DNA of 64,000 nt, from the NCBI GenBank assembly GCA_017396555.1, contig JAFQLS010000013.1, forward strand, positions 1 to 64,000, given 5' to 3'. Source of the DNA: Lachnospiraceae bacterium (GTDB taxonomy: Bacteria; Bacillota; Clostridia; Lachnospirales; Lachnospiraceae). Under the pieces are notes generated by a model. It had not been told where the DNA came from. It ran no database searches and was given only the letters and a program-made list of their open reading frames with translations. The position numbers and the translations under genes were made by a program. Positions 1 through 8,625 of the stretch are shown here, one piece after another (within the stretch, counting starts at the first letter, position 1; each line of letters begins with the position of its first letter).

Positions 1-1311
1 ATTGTTCCAGGTAAAACCTCAACAATGCGTTGCTGTGTATACAAGGAAAGAGCAATATTAACTGAAAGAGTTAAAATAGCAATGGGTGGAGATAAAGAAA
101 ATCCAAATGTTATTGAGGTTATTGATATTGCTTGCGATGAGTGTCCGGCAGCAGGCTATGAGGTAACAGATTCATGTCGTGGATGTTTAGCTCACAGATG
201 TGAGGATGTATGTAAAAGAGGTGCTATTTCATTTGACCATAATCATGTAGCTCATATTGATAAGTCAAAATGTGTGGAATGTGGTCAATGTGCAAAGGTA
301 TGTCCTTATTTTGCAATTGTTAATAGGAAGCGCCCTTGTCAAAATGCATGTAAGGTAAAAGCTATCTCAATTAATGAACAGAATGCAGCAGCTATTGATA
401 ATGATAAATGTATCAGCTGTGGAGCGTGTGTATATCAGTGTCCGTTTGGAGCAATTTCTGATAAGTCGTATATCTTAAATGTAATAGATTTGATTAAAAA
501 GAGTAATAATAATCAGAAATATAAGGTGTATGCAATAGTTGCACCATCTATTTCAAGCCAGTTTGTGTATGCTAAGCTTGGTCAGGTAATAACAGGCTTA
601 AAGGAACTTGGTTTCTTTACGGTAATAGAGGCAGCACTTGGTGCTGATATGGTAGCACAGGCAGAGTCGAAGGAGCTTGTTGAAAAAGGATTCTTAACAA
701 GCTCGTGTTGTCCGGCATTTGTGTCATATATTAAATCAGAGTTTCCGGAATTGCTTGAATATGTATCACACAATATGTCTCCTATGGGGGCATTGGCAAA
801 ATATATAAAGGATACAACTGAAAATGCAAAGGTTGTATTTATAGGACCTTGTACGGCTAAGAAGGCAGAAGCACAGCTTGAAAATATTAAGCCTTATGTG
901 GATGCAGTTATGACATTCGAGGAATTACAGGCACTATTTGACAGCAAGGATATAGATATTACAACTCTTGAGGAAGATGTTCTTGATAATGCTTCGTATT
1001 TTGGAAGAATATTTGCACGTAGTGGTGGATTGTCAGATGCAGTAGTTCAGGGCTTAAAGGAACAGAATATTGACTTTGAGTTAAATGCTATCGCATGTGA
1101 TGGAATTGAGGAATGTAAGAAAGCTCTTATGAGAAAGAGTAAAAATGTCCTTGATGCTAACTTCATTGAAGGTATGGCGTGTATTGGTGGCTGTATCGGT
1201 GGTGCAGGTTGTCTGACACATGGTGAGAAGAACAAGGCAGAAGTAGATAAGTATGGCAGGGAAGCATTGGAAAAGACCATAAGTGATGCGGTTTCGGTAT
1301 TGAATATTTAA
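1..1311 (+). CDS. Monomeric [FeFe] hydrogenase (group B type), 5'-truncated by window edge
   Basis: The frame is open from base 1, so the ATG at 25 is internal and the true start lies outside the window. The visible part has many ferredoxin-type cysteines (CVECGQCAKVCP and CISCGACVYQCP), consistent with 4Fe-4S clusters, followed by the H-cluster domain. The three H-cluster motifs are visible: TSSCCPAFV, FIGPCTAKKAEA and MACIGGCIGGAGC. The family couples ferredoxin oxidation to proton reduction in fermenting Clostridia; group B members are often of unproven direction or sensory role. It is followed by the thrS leader with only 80 bases between the stop and the T-box motif. The family call is firm; the physiological role is not. 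Confidence 0.9.
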   Translation: MVPGKTSTMRCCVYKERAILTERVKIAMGGDKENPNVIEVIDIACDECPAAGYEVTDSCRGCLAHRCEDVCKRGAISFDHNHVAHIDKSKCVECGQCAKVCPYFAIVNRKRPCQNACKVKAISINEQNAAAIDNDKCISCGACVYQCPFGAISDKSYILNVIDLIKKSNNNQKYKVYAIVAPSISSQFVYAKLGQVITGLKELGFFTVIEAALGADMVAQAESKELVEKGFLTSSCCPAFVSYIKSEFPELLEYVSHNMSPMGALAKYIKDTTENAKVVFIGPCTAKKAEAQLENIKPYVDAVMTFEELQALFDSKDIDITTLEEDVLDNASYFGRIFARSGGLSDAVVQGLKEQNIDFELNAIACDGIEECKKALMRKSKNVLDANFIEGMACIGGCIGGAGCLTHGEKNKAEVDKYGREALEKTISDAVSVLNI

Positions 1312-1319
1312 TTTATTTA

Positions 1320-1347
1320 TTGACTTTGCCTATAAAAATGTTATAAT
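1320..1347 (+). promoter_or_regulatory. Promoter of thrS
   Basis: A -35 box TTGACT (1320-1325) and a perfect -10 box TATAAT (1342-1347) lie 16 bases apart. Transcription would start near 1354, just upstream of the T-box elements. Confidence 0.75.
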
Positions 1348-1353
1348 CAAACA

Positions 1354-1454
1354 GATGATAGTCTATGAGAGGTCTACTAATGTAGGCAAGGTGGGTGGAA
1401 CCGCGAGAAATGATAACTCATCCCTCTGATGTGAATGCATCAGGGGGATTTTTT
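1354..1454 (+). promoter_or_regulatory. Short T-box leader of thrS with terminator
   Basis: The conserved T-box signature GGTGGAACCGCG is at 1394-1405. GGTGGGT (1390-1396) can pair with ACTCATC as the antiterminator base. A competing terminator follows: CCCTCTGATG (1422-1431), a six-base loop, CATCAGGGGG (1438-1447) and a T run. T-boxes raise readthrough when uncharged tRNA pairs with the specifier codon and the UGGN bulge; Thr is inferred from the downstream gene. The oddity is length: only about 40 bases separate the predicted start site from the antiterminator, too short for a canonical Stem I. A small hairpin GTCTAC-TAAT-GTAGGC precedes the T-box and contains ACT, a Thr codon. Confidence 0.75.
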
Positions 1455-1475
1455 ATTTTAGAAAGGAAGATGAAT

Positions 1476-3434
1476 ATGAAGATTACATTAAAAGACGGAT
1501 CTGTTAAAGAGTATGCAGAGGCTATGGCAATTATTGACATAGCAAAGGATATCAGCGAAGGGCTTGCAAGAAATGCATGCGCTGCTGAATTAAATGGTGA
1601 GGTTGTTGATTTAAGAACTGTTGTAGAGGAAGACAGCGAGCTTAGTATATTAACGTTTAATGATGAGAAGGGTAAGGCTGCTTACAGACATACAGCTTCT
1701 CACGTGTTAGCTGAGGCGGTTAAGAGATTATATCCTGATGCAAAGCTTGCAATCGGACCATCTATAGATACAGGTTTTTACTATGATTTTGAACACGAAT
1801 CGTTTTCAAGAGAAGACCTTGATAAGATTGAAGCAGAAATGAAGAAGGTTATTAAGGAAAATGCAAGACTTGAGAAATTTACACTTCCAAGAGAAGAAGC
1901 TATTAAATTTATGGAAGAGAGAAATGAGCCATACAAGGTAGAGCTTATTAGAGATTTACCTGAGGATTCAATTATTTCCTTCTATCAGCAGGGGGAATTT
2001 GTTGACCTTTGTGCTGGTCCTCATCTTATGAATACAGGTGTTATTAAAGCATTTAAGCTTATTTCATCATCTGGTGCATATTGGAGAGGTAATTCTGACA
2101 ATAAGATGCTTGCAAGAATATACGGAACAGCATTTACAAAGAAGGCAGAGCTTGATGAGTATCTTGCATATCTTGAGGATATTAAGAAGAGAGACCATAA
2201 TAAGCTTGGTCGTGAGATGGAATTGTTTACAACTGTTGATGTTATCGGACAGGGGCTTCCACTTATTATGCCAAAGGGCGAAATTATGATTAGAACAATG
2301 CAAAGATGGATTGAAGACGAGGAAGAGAAGAGAGGATATGTAAGAACAAAGACCCCTCTTATGGCTAAGTCAGATCTTTACAAGATTTCAGGACATTGGG
2401 ATCATTACAAGGAAGGTATGTTCGTACTTGGTGACGAAGATAAGGATAAGGAAGTATTTGCCTTAAGACCTATGACATGTCCATTCCAGTATTATGTATA
2501 CAAAGCAAGCCAGAAGAGCTATAGAGACCTTCCAATCAGATATGGTGAGACATCTACACTCTTTAGAAATGAAGATTCAGGAGAAATGCACGGACTTACT
2601 CGTGTACGTCAGTTTACAATCTCAGAAGGTCATTTAGTAGTTAGACCTGACCAGATGGTTGAAGAATTTAAGGGATGTCTTGCACTTGCTAAGCATTGTC
2701 TTGAGGTTCTTGGCGTAGAAGAGGATGTAACATACCATTTATCAAAATGGGATCCTGACAATAAGGAAAAATATATCGGAGCACCTGAGGTTTGGGAAGA
2801 AACAGAAGGTCATATTCGTGGAATTCTTGAAGAACTTGGTGTTAATTATACAGAGGATGTTGGTGAGGCAGCATTCTATGGACCTAAGGTTGATATTAAT
2901 GCTAAGAATGTATATGGTAAAGAAGATACAATGATTACAATTCAGTGGGATGCTCTTCTTGCTGAGCAGTTTGATATGTACTATGTAGACCAGAATGGTG
3001 AAAAGGTAAGACCATATATCATTCACAGAACATCAATGGGCTGCTATGAGAGAACATTGGCATGGCTTATTGAGAAATATGCAGGTCTTTTCCCTACATG
3101 GTTGTGTCCGGAGCAGGTAAGAGTACTTCCTATTTCTGAGAAATATCAGGAATATGCTACTAAGGTTGAAGCAGCACTTAAGGATAATGGAATCAGATGT
3201 AGTGTGGATAACCGTTCTGAAAAGATTGGTTTCAAGATTCGTGAAACAAGACTTGACAGAGTACCTTATATGTTAGTAGTAGGTCAGAAGGAAGAAGAGG
3301 AAGGAAAAGTATCAGTAAGAAGCCGTTTCCTTGGTGATGAAGGACAAAAGACACTTGATGAATTCATAGATGCAATCTGTAAGGAAATAAGAACAAAAGA
3401 AATTCGTAAGATTGAAGTAGAAGAGAATAAATAG
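1476..3434 (+). CDS. thrS: Threonine--tRNA ligase
   Basis: Class II aminoacyl-tRNA synthetase of 652 residues that charges tRNA-Thr. Order: TGS domain (about 1-62), editing domain with HTASH (H72, H76) and CAGPH (C179, H183), the catalytic core with motif 2 around RYGETSTLFRNE and motif 3 around HRTSMGCYERTLAW, and a C-terminal anticodon-binding domain. The zinc ligands appear kept: Cys in PMTCPF, His in SEGHL and His in IIHR. The core differs from the usual MNCPGH and GSMERF wording, so this is a divergent ThrRS branch. I place the start at 1476 because AGGAAG ends six bases upstream; the longer frame from 1395 would translate the terminator hairpin. Regulated by the T-box leader. Confidence 0.93.
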   Translation: MKITLKDGSVKEYAEAMAIIDIAKDISEGLARNACAAELNGEVVDLRTVVEEDSELSILTFNDEKGKAAYRHTASHVLAEAVKRLYPDAKLAIGPSIDTGFYYDFEHESFSREDLDKIEAEMKKVIKENARLEKFTLPREEAIKFMEERNEPYKVELIRDLPEDSIISFYQQGEFVDLCAGPHLMNTGVIKAFKLISSSGAYWRGNSDNKMLARIYGTAFTKKAELDEYLAYLEDIKKRDHNKLGREMELFTTVDVIGQGLPLIMPKGEIMIRTMQRWIEDEEEKRGYVRTKTPLMAKSDLYKISGHWDHYKEGMFVLGDEDKDKEVFALRPMTCPFQYYVYKASQKSYRDLPIRYGETSTLFRNEDSGEMHGLTRVRQFTISEGHLVVRPDQMVEEFKGCLALAKHCLEVLGVEEDVTYHLSKWDPDNKEKYIGAPEVWEETEGHIRGILEELGVNYTEDVGEAAFYGPKVDINAKNVYGKEDTMITIQWDALLAEQFDMYYVDQNGEKVRPYIIHRTSMGCYERTLAWLIEKYAGLFPTWLCPEQVRVLPISEKYQEYATKVEAALKDNGIRCSVDNRSEKIGFKIRETRLDRVPYMLVVGQKEEEEGKVSVRSRFLGDEGQKTLDEFIDAICKEIRTKEIRKIEVEENK

Positions 3435-3444
3435 TTTAGTGAAA

Positions 3445-3477
3445 ATAATGGGACTGTCTGTGGGATGGTCCCATTAT
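3445..3477 (+). terminator. Stem-loop after thrS, possible terminator
   Basis: ATAATGGGAC and GTCCCATTAT form a 10-bp stem around a 13-base loop eleven bases after the thrS stop. There is no strong T run on the plus strand, so termination may be weak. The downstream arm runs into TTGACA (3477-3482), a possible -35 box for the next unit. Confidence 0.5.
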
Positions 3478-3516
3478 TGACATGATTTATTGAATGTGGT
3501 AGTATGATAAAGTAAT

Positions 3517-3663
3517 AATTAATTAGGGCAAACTTATGGAAACATGAGGACGCAAAGCTGTAAGTCTAAGGTTATATGTAAAAGGGTACAAAGGGAAAAA
3601 ATTCTTGATATACATATTACTATGATGGTTTAGTTGCAATGAGTATTCGTTGCAACTTTTTTT
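3517..3663 (+). promoter_or_regulatory. Cyclic di-GMP-I (GEMM-I) riboswitch with intrinsic terminator
   Basis: The GEMM-I core is present in order: AGGGCAAAC (3525-3533), a GAAA tetraloop hairpin, GGACGCAAAGC (3548-3558) and GTCTAAGG (3564-3571). A longer second hairpin closes with ATATGTA and TACATAT, then GATGG. A terminator follows: AGTTGCAA (3632-3639), loop, TTGCAACT (3650-3657) and a run of T. AATTAA near 3517 can pair with TTAGTT at 3630-3635 as P1. P1 shares bases with the terminator arm, so bound c-di-GMP should prevent termination: I infer an ON switch. It controls the secreted protein at 3700 and probably the two lipoproteins behind it. The aptamer is recognised from its consensus, not from a covariance search. 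Confidence 0.85.
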
Positions 3664-3699
3664 GCTTTATGGGATATGATAAAGGAGGAACAAAAGAGT

Positions 3700-4884
3700 A
3701 TGAAATTATTTAAAATTGGAGTTTTAGGAGCTATAATTATGGTATGGATTGGAAGTATGACAATTAGGGCAGAGGCAGCTACTATTAAGGATTCGGAAAC
3801 CGGATATAGGTATACAAAGGATGGAGATAGTACATCAGTAATCCCTATATTGGAGGCGATTAAAGAGATAGAGAAATATGAAGCAACGGAAAATGTACAT
3901 TATCTACGAAGTACACTTGCTGATTATCTTGTGGGTGGTTATCTATATTATCCGATTCCGGGAGCAAGAAATACCAATGTACTTGGTAGTAATACTGCAA
4001 CAATGGTACCTCAGGGAATATGCAGGATGGATAATTATATTTTAATCACTGCTTATGATGGGATTGCAAAAAAAGATAAGAGAATATATACTTCTGAAAT
4101 AAAGAAGTATGAAAAAGAAAATCTGTATATGAACAGAGGAAAGAGAAATTCTGTGATATATATTCTTACTGTAGATGGAAAGTATATAACAACTCTTGTG
4201 TATGATAAGGCGTGTCATATGGGTGGAATAACATATGATGGAGCTAATGTATGGATAGCTGAGGATGAAAATGGTGTGAGTGCTATAAGTAAGGCAGATA
4301 TACTAAGAGCTACTAATATAGCTATATCAAAGGGTGCAAAGTCTATTGAATTAAAAGGAATTAATAAGGTGGCTATCAGTAGACTTGAAAAAGCAAGCTA
4401 TTGTACATATTTTGATAACAAATTATGGGTTGGAACGTTTTGGGAGAAAAAAGAAGGCGATATATATGGATATTCAATAAGTTATTTAAGAGGGAAACCT
4501 ATATTAACTCCTTCAAGGCATATCAAGTCACCAAAGAAAACACAGGGAATGTGTTTTTATAAGGAAAATAATATAGTATATCTTGCATTAGCAATATCGC
4601 ATGGAAGGAATAATGACTCAAAAATATTATGTTATAAGTTGAATACATATTATACTACTACAACAAGGAAATCAGATGGGTCATTACAGATAACAAGACC
4701 TAAGGCTTATAAGACGATATATTTGCCACCCATGCTAGAGCAGATAAGTATGAATGGAGTATTTATGTATAGTATATTTGAATCGGGAGCGAGACCATAT
4801 ATTGATGGAACAGATGGGGATCTTACTACAGATACACCGATAGGATATTATTGTATATTTGATGCCAATAAGATTTTTAAATAA
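3700..4884 (+). CDS. Secreted protein of unknown function, c-di-GMP riboswitch controlled
   Basis: 394 residues. An N-terminal signal peptide (MKLFKIG, hydrophobic run, then IRAEAA as a plausible cleavage site) sends it outside the cell. The mature part has repeated beta-rich segments, each with a short 'G-I-x-Y-D-G-x-N-V-W-I-A'-like or 'N-K-L-W-V-G-T-F' stretch, which suggests a beta-propeller fold; I do not recognise a named family or catalytic residues. I start at 3700 because AGGAGG lies eleven bases upstream, whereas the ATG at 3676 has no site and would bury the signal peptide. The next gene begins eleven bases after the stop, so the three genes to 6868 are likely one transcript. A surface or adhesion role under c-di-GMP is inference. 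Confidence 0.7.
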   Translation: MKLFKIGVLGAIIMVWIGSMTIRAEAATIKDSETGYRYTKDGDSTSVIPILEAIKEIEKYEATENVHYLRSTLADYLVGGYLYYPIPGARNTNVLGSNTATMVPQGICRMDNYILITAYDGIAKKDKRIYTSEIKKYEKENLYMNRGKRNSVIYILTVDGKYITTLVYDKACHMGGITYDGANVWIAEDENGVSAISKADILRATNIAISKGAKSIELKGINKVAISRLEKASYCTYFDNKLWVGTFWEKKEGDIYGYSISYLRGKPILTPSRHIKSPKKTQGMCFYKENNIVYLALAISHGRNNDSKILCYKLNTYYTTTTRKSDGSLQITRPKAYKTIYLPPMLEQISMNGVFMYSIFESGARPYIDGTDGDLTTDTPIGYYCIFDANKIFK

Positions 4885-4895
4885 GGAGAAAACGT

Positions 4896-5876
4896 ATGAA
4901 AAAGGCGATAATTTTAATATTATGTGTATTATTATTAACAGCATGTCAGGATAAAGGAAAATCTACAAATACAGAACAATCAACAAGGACACCTAATTCT
5001 ATAGTTGGGACATGGTATGAATTAATTGCTAATGATTCTACCAATAGATGGAGCTTTAGTGAGGGCGGTGATTATGAGTATGTAAAAGAAAACAAAGAGG
5101 ATAAAAAGTATAATCATAGTGGAAGTTATATTATAGAAGATAATATAGTTACTATGACAAGGGATAATGGTAAGGTGTATGGTAAATATAGAATAAAATA
5201 TACGGATTATGGTCTTAAACTAATGTATGCCGAGGAGGCAGGTAGGCCAATTGAATTATATGAGAGTAAACAGCAATTATTAGAAACAAGTCCAAATTAT
5301 TACAATACTAAAACATATTATAAAACAATAGCAGATGAAGAGGGGTACGTTATTGAAGATGGTGTATTAATAGCATATGTTGGAGATGCAAAGAAAATAA
5401 GGATACCATCAGAAGTAAAAACGATAGATGCAGTTTGGTACGGAAAAAGGTTGAAAAAGGTTACATTTCCGGGTACACTGAAAAAAATTAATTCAACAGT
5501 AATAGATGCTGAATCGAATATTGAGTGTGTGTATATAGAAGAAGGAGTAGTAGAAATAGAAGATCATGCATTTTGGGATGCGTATTTATTAGAACTTCAT
5601 ATCCCTTCATCTGTTACTAAAATAGGAAAAGATATTATAGGAGTAGAGGAGGGAGGAATATCTGAGGAGACTACAATCTATATACAAAAAGATTCATATG
5701 CTCATCAATATTTTGTAAAAGAAGGCTTAGAAGACCAACTTGTATTTGAAGAACCAGAAAATATATGGGTTAAGATATTAATAATTACAGTAGTTGTCGT
5801 GTTAGTAATAGGTGTGTCGGTGGCAATTGCTATAGTAGTGAAAAAGAAAAGTAAGAATGCAGACATTTCGAATTGA
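4896..5876 (+). CDS. Lipoprotein with LRR-like region and C-terminal membrane anchor, copy 1
   Basis: 326 residues. A lipobox LLTAC puts the lipidated Cys at 17. Residues about 35-130 contain SIVGTWY and a GSYIIEDNIVTMTRD stretch typical of small beta-barrel lipocalin-like domains. Residues about 150-285 carry BspA-type leucine-rich features (KIRIPSEVKTID, LHIPSSVTKIGKDI). A strongly hydrophobic segment near the C-terminus (KILIITVVVVLVIGVSVAI) ends in lysines. A lipid anchor plus a C-terminal membrane helix in one protein is unusual. It has a near-duplicate directly downstream and sits in the riboswitch-controlled transcript. Function unknown; surface binding is a guess from the LRR type. 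Confidence 0.75.
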   Translation: MKKAIILILCVLLLTACQDKGKSTNTEQSTRTPNSIVGTWYELIANDSTNRWSFSEGGDYEYVKENKEDKKYNHSGSYIIEDNIVTMTRDNGKVYGKYRIKYTDYGLKLMYAEEAGRPIELYESKQQLLETSPNYYNTKTYYKTIADEEGYVIEDGVLIAYVGDAKKIRIPSEVKTIDAVWYGKRLKKVTFPGTLKKINSTVIDAESNIECVYIEEGVVEIEDHAFWDAYLLELHIPSSVTKIGKDIIGVEEGGISEETTIYIQKDSYAHQYFVKEGLEDQLVFEEPENIWVKILIITVVVVLVIGVSVAIAIVVKKKSKNADISN

Positions 5877-5902
5877 TGAGATAAAAGGAAGACCAAAAGA
5901 GT

Positions 5903-6868
5903 ATGAAAAAGGCAATAATTTTAATATTATGTGTATTATTATTAGCAGCATGTCAGAATAAAGGAAAATCTACAAATACAGAACAGTCAACGAGGACACC
6001 TGATTCTATAGTTGGGACATGGTATCAATTGAAAAGTGCTGATTATGTAATAAGCTGGTACTTTGGTGAAGATAATACCTTTGAGATTATAGATGACTAT
6101 TATGGAGATGTTTCTATTCATAGTGGAAGTTATGTTATAGAGGATAGTATAGTTACTATGACAAGGGATAATGGTGGAGGATACGGTAAATATAGAATAA
6201 AATATACAGACTATGGATTTAAGCTAATGTATGCCGAAAAAGCAGGCAGACCACTTGAATTGCATGAAAACAAGCAAAAATTAATTGAATCTGCCCCTAA
6301 TTATTACACTAGTATTACATATTATAAAACAATAGCAGATAAAAATGGATATGTTATTGAAGATGGTGTGCTTATAGAATATATAGGAGAGGCAAAGTCT
6401 ATAACAATACCCTCAAAGGTAAAATCAATAGAGAGTGGGTCGTTTAGTCGGGTGAGAAACTTAGATAAAATAACTTTTCCGGAGACGATAAAAATAATAC
6501 CATCGCATGTAATTGGGGTTGAAGGTTCGGTGAGTTATGTATATATTAAGGATGGTGTTCAAGAAATAGAGGATTATGCATTTTGGGATGCGTATTTATT
6601 AGAACTTCATATCCCTTCATCTGTTACTAAAATAGGAAAGGATATTATAGGAGTAGTGGAGGGAGGAATATCTGAGGAGACAACAATCTACGTCGAAAAA
6701 GACTCATATGCCCACCAATATTTTGTAAAAGAAGGCTTGGAAGAACAACTTGTATTTGAAGAACCGGAAAATATATGGGTTAAGATATTAATAATTACAG
6801 TAGTTGTCGTGTTAGTAATAGGTGTGTCGGTGGCAATTGCTATAGTAGTGAAAAAGAAACGCAAGTAG
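5903..6868 (+). CDS. Lipoprotein with LRR-like region and C-terminal membrane anchor, copy 2
   Basis: 321 residues and a tandem duplicate of the preceding gene: lipobox LLAAC (Cys 17), SIVGTWY domain, LRR-like region and the same C-terminal hydrophobic helix. The first 40 codons and the last 100 are nearly identical at DNA level to copy 1, while the middle (roughly residues 45-75 and 165-200) has diverged. This pattern fits duplication followed either by diversification of the exposed middle or by gene conversion of the ends. It lies 26 bases after copy 1 and is followed by a strong bidirectional terminator. Function unknown. Confidence 0.75.
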   Translation: MKKAIILILCVLLLAACQNKGKSTNTEQSTRTPDSIVGTWYQLKSADYVISWYFGEDNTFEIIDDYYGDVSIHSGSYVIEDSIVTMTRDNGGGYGKYRIKYTDYGFKLMYAEKAGRPLELHENKQKLIESAPNYYTSITYYKTIADKNGYVIEDGVLIEYIGEAKSITIPSKVKSIESGSFSRVRNLDKITFPETIKIIPSHVIGVEGSVSYVYIKDGVQEIEDYAFWDAYLLELHIPSSVTKIGKDIIGVVEGGISEETTIYVEKDSYAHQYFVKEGLEEQLVFEEPENIWVKILIITVVVVLVIGVSVAIAIVVKKKRK

Positions 6869-6915
6869 TTGATGTGTTTTAAGGTATAAGTATAGGTAAT
6901 AATTCTACTATCTAA

Positions 6916-6963
6916 AAAGAACATCAAGCTAAAGTATATGATTTAGCTTGAGTGTTCTTTTTT
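6916..6963. terminator. Bidirectional terminator between lipoproteins and ABC operon
   Basis: AAGAACATCAAGCTAAA pairs with TTTAGCTTGAGTGTTCTT around an eight-base loop and is followed by T runs on the plus strand. The minus-strand operon ends at 6979, so it can serve both directions. Confidence 0.85.
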
Positions 6964-6978
6964 TACAAATTGCAAATA

Positions 6979-8625
6979 TTATTTTATTATTTCTTGAAAT
7001 AGTAGGAAAGTTTTAGGTGTACGTTCTAAATCAATATTAGCATAGTCTATAGTAGCAAGTCGTCCTTTGTACATAAAATAAATACTAATATCATATGTAA
7101 AATGGTCAGGAGAATTGTATATAAGGTCTATTTTGTCTTCTGTTTTGTTAAGATTAATTTCCCTTAAATAGCTGGTATAAAGTTGCTTTATATCTGATTT
7201 GTTAAATGTCTTTTCAGAGTAAGCAGCAGGATAACTCTCTATATATGCGTCAGAATAATCTGGAAGAGTTGTAAGTTTATTAATAAACTCTTCACTTTTT
7301 TTAACACTTTTATTAATTGTATCAGCATAAGGAGTATAGTACAAATTTCTATAGTATACCTTGTTTCCTGAATGAATTGCTATAGGAGTTGAGTAGTAGT
7401 CCTGCTCCATGTCATAGTCTGTATTTTCTAGAACCACAAGAGATTTAGCTACTATTTCCTTAATGTAGTCATCATCGATTTTTATTTCATATGATACTAG
7501 GTCATAATAAGAAGTATCATCGTAACCGAACCATAGAGCAAGGTAGTTATCCTTTATCTCAGACTCTAGTGTAATATAATCAATATCATCTGCTTCAAGC
7601 TGTGTAGCTTTGGTAACATTTCCTATTATATCTACAGTAGCATCAAATATAAGGCTTATAAGTATTGCAATTAAGAATAATGGCATTTTCTTTAATGATT
7701 TTGCAAGTTTTCTGCTTATTGTTAATTCAAAAATAAAGAATACAATAATTCCAATTATATAGAACAATATAATATTATCAAATTGGCTTGTAGCAACACA
7801 TATAAGAGTAGGTATTGCTCCTGTTATTATCAGAGAAACAGGTTTGTTTCCGGTAGTTTTTGCTATATCGCTTTTTCTTTTTCTAAAGCATATACCGGCA
7901 AGAATAAAATAAATGATAGCAAGCACAAATGTATATATAACACCCTCTATGTGTATGAAGTTTGTGTTGCCTCCAAAAATGCATCCTATTGAATAAGTGA
8001 CAATGTTATATTTGTTGTTTAATAATCCCCAAAATTTTTCTACATCGAGGTATTGGTATTTATGTACGGTAAAGGCTATAAGAAGATTAGTCATCATTCT
8101 TGGCATAAATAAAATAATGCCTGTCAGCAAAATGTTTGAATAAATTTTACCGGTTAGTGATATTGCAAGTGTAATAGCAGATATCACTAGCATAGATGCT
8201 GCAATAATTCCTAGAAATTCCACCAACATTTCTGAATATATTATAATTGCGTACCTAAAAAAAATAGCAGACAACATTGATGGTATTAAAATCACAATAA
8301 ATATGCCAATAACCCATGTAATAACAGATAATACATATGATATGTAAATGCAGGTTCTGCTATAAGGTATTGCGTAGTAAAAATCACAGGAATTTCGTTT
8401 ATTAAAACCATAAAAAAGAGTAAATGTCAATACTGGAGAGACGAGCATAAATGTCAATACCAGCATTGGGTTTATCTCAAAAAATGTATAAATAACAGTT
8501 GCTTCATCATAAAAAGTTAATAATGACAGAAAAGCTGATAAAAGCAACATAAATATCCCCATTTTTCTTAATTGTTTTAAGCCTTCAATATATAAATGCA
8601 GGCTGAATGTATTTCTATTTTTCAC
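6979..8625 (-). CDS. ABC transporter permease with large extracytoplasmic domain (copy A)
   Basis: 548 residues. I start at the GTG at 8625 because GGAGG lies nine bases upstream and the protein then begins VKNRNTFSLHLYIEGLKQLR, matching the starts of its two paralogues. The first 345 residues or so hold many membrane helices with an FYYAIPYSRTC stretch in the first cytosolic part. The rest is a soluble domain opening with ADDIDYITLESEI. It overlaps the end of the ATPase gene by 11 bases, which implies translational coupling. Members of this group belong to YtrBCDEF/BcrAB-like exporters that respond to cell-wall damage; the substrate here is unknown. Confidence 0.8.
   Translation of the reverse strand: MKNRNTFSLHLYIEGLKQLRKMGIFMLLLSAFLSLLTFYDEATVIYTFFEINPMLVLTFMLVSPVLTFTLFYGFNKRNSCDFYYAIPYSRTCIYISYVLSVITWVIGIFIVILIPSMLSAIFFRYAIIIYSEMLVEFLGIIAASMLVISAITLAISLTGKIYSNILLTGIILFMPRMMTNLLIAFTVHKYQYLDVEKFWGLLNNKYNIVTYSIGCIFGGNTNFIHIEGVIYTFVLAIIYFILAGICFRKRKSDIAKTTGNKPVSLIITGAIPTLICVATSQFDNIILFYIIGIIVFFIFELTISRKLAKSLKKMPLFLIAILISLIFDATVDIIGNVTKATQLEADDIDYITLESEIKDNYLALWFGYDDTSYYDLVSYEIKIDDDYIKEIVAKSLVVLENTDYDMEQDYYSTPIAIHSGNKVYYRNLYYTPYADTINKSVKKSEEFINKLTTLPDYSDAYIESYPAAYSEKTFNKSDIKQLYTSYLREINLNKTEDKIDLIYNSPDHFTYDISIYFMYKGRLATIDYANIDLERTPKTFLLFQEIIK

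Larger units (their letters stand above)
4896..6868. repeat. Tandem direct duplication of a lipoprotein gene
   Basis: Two units start with almost the same 130 bases (4896 onward and 5903 onward) and end with almost the same 300 bases (about 5560-5860 and 6570-6865). The middles differ. No transposon ends are seen. Confidence 0.85.

Noticed and set aside
1395..1475. An N-terminal extension of thrS from 1395
   Set aside because: It would translate the T-box and terminator hairpin; the ribosome site and family N-terminus favour 1476.
4896..6868. Mobile element explaining the lipoprotein duplication
   Set aside because: No transposase, inverted ends or target duplication was visible; simple tandem duplication suffices.
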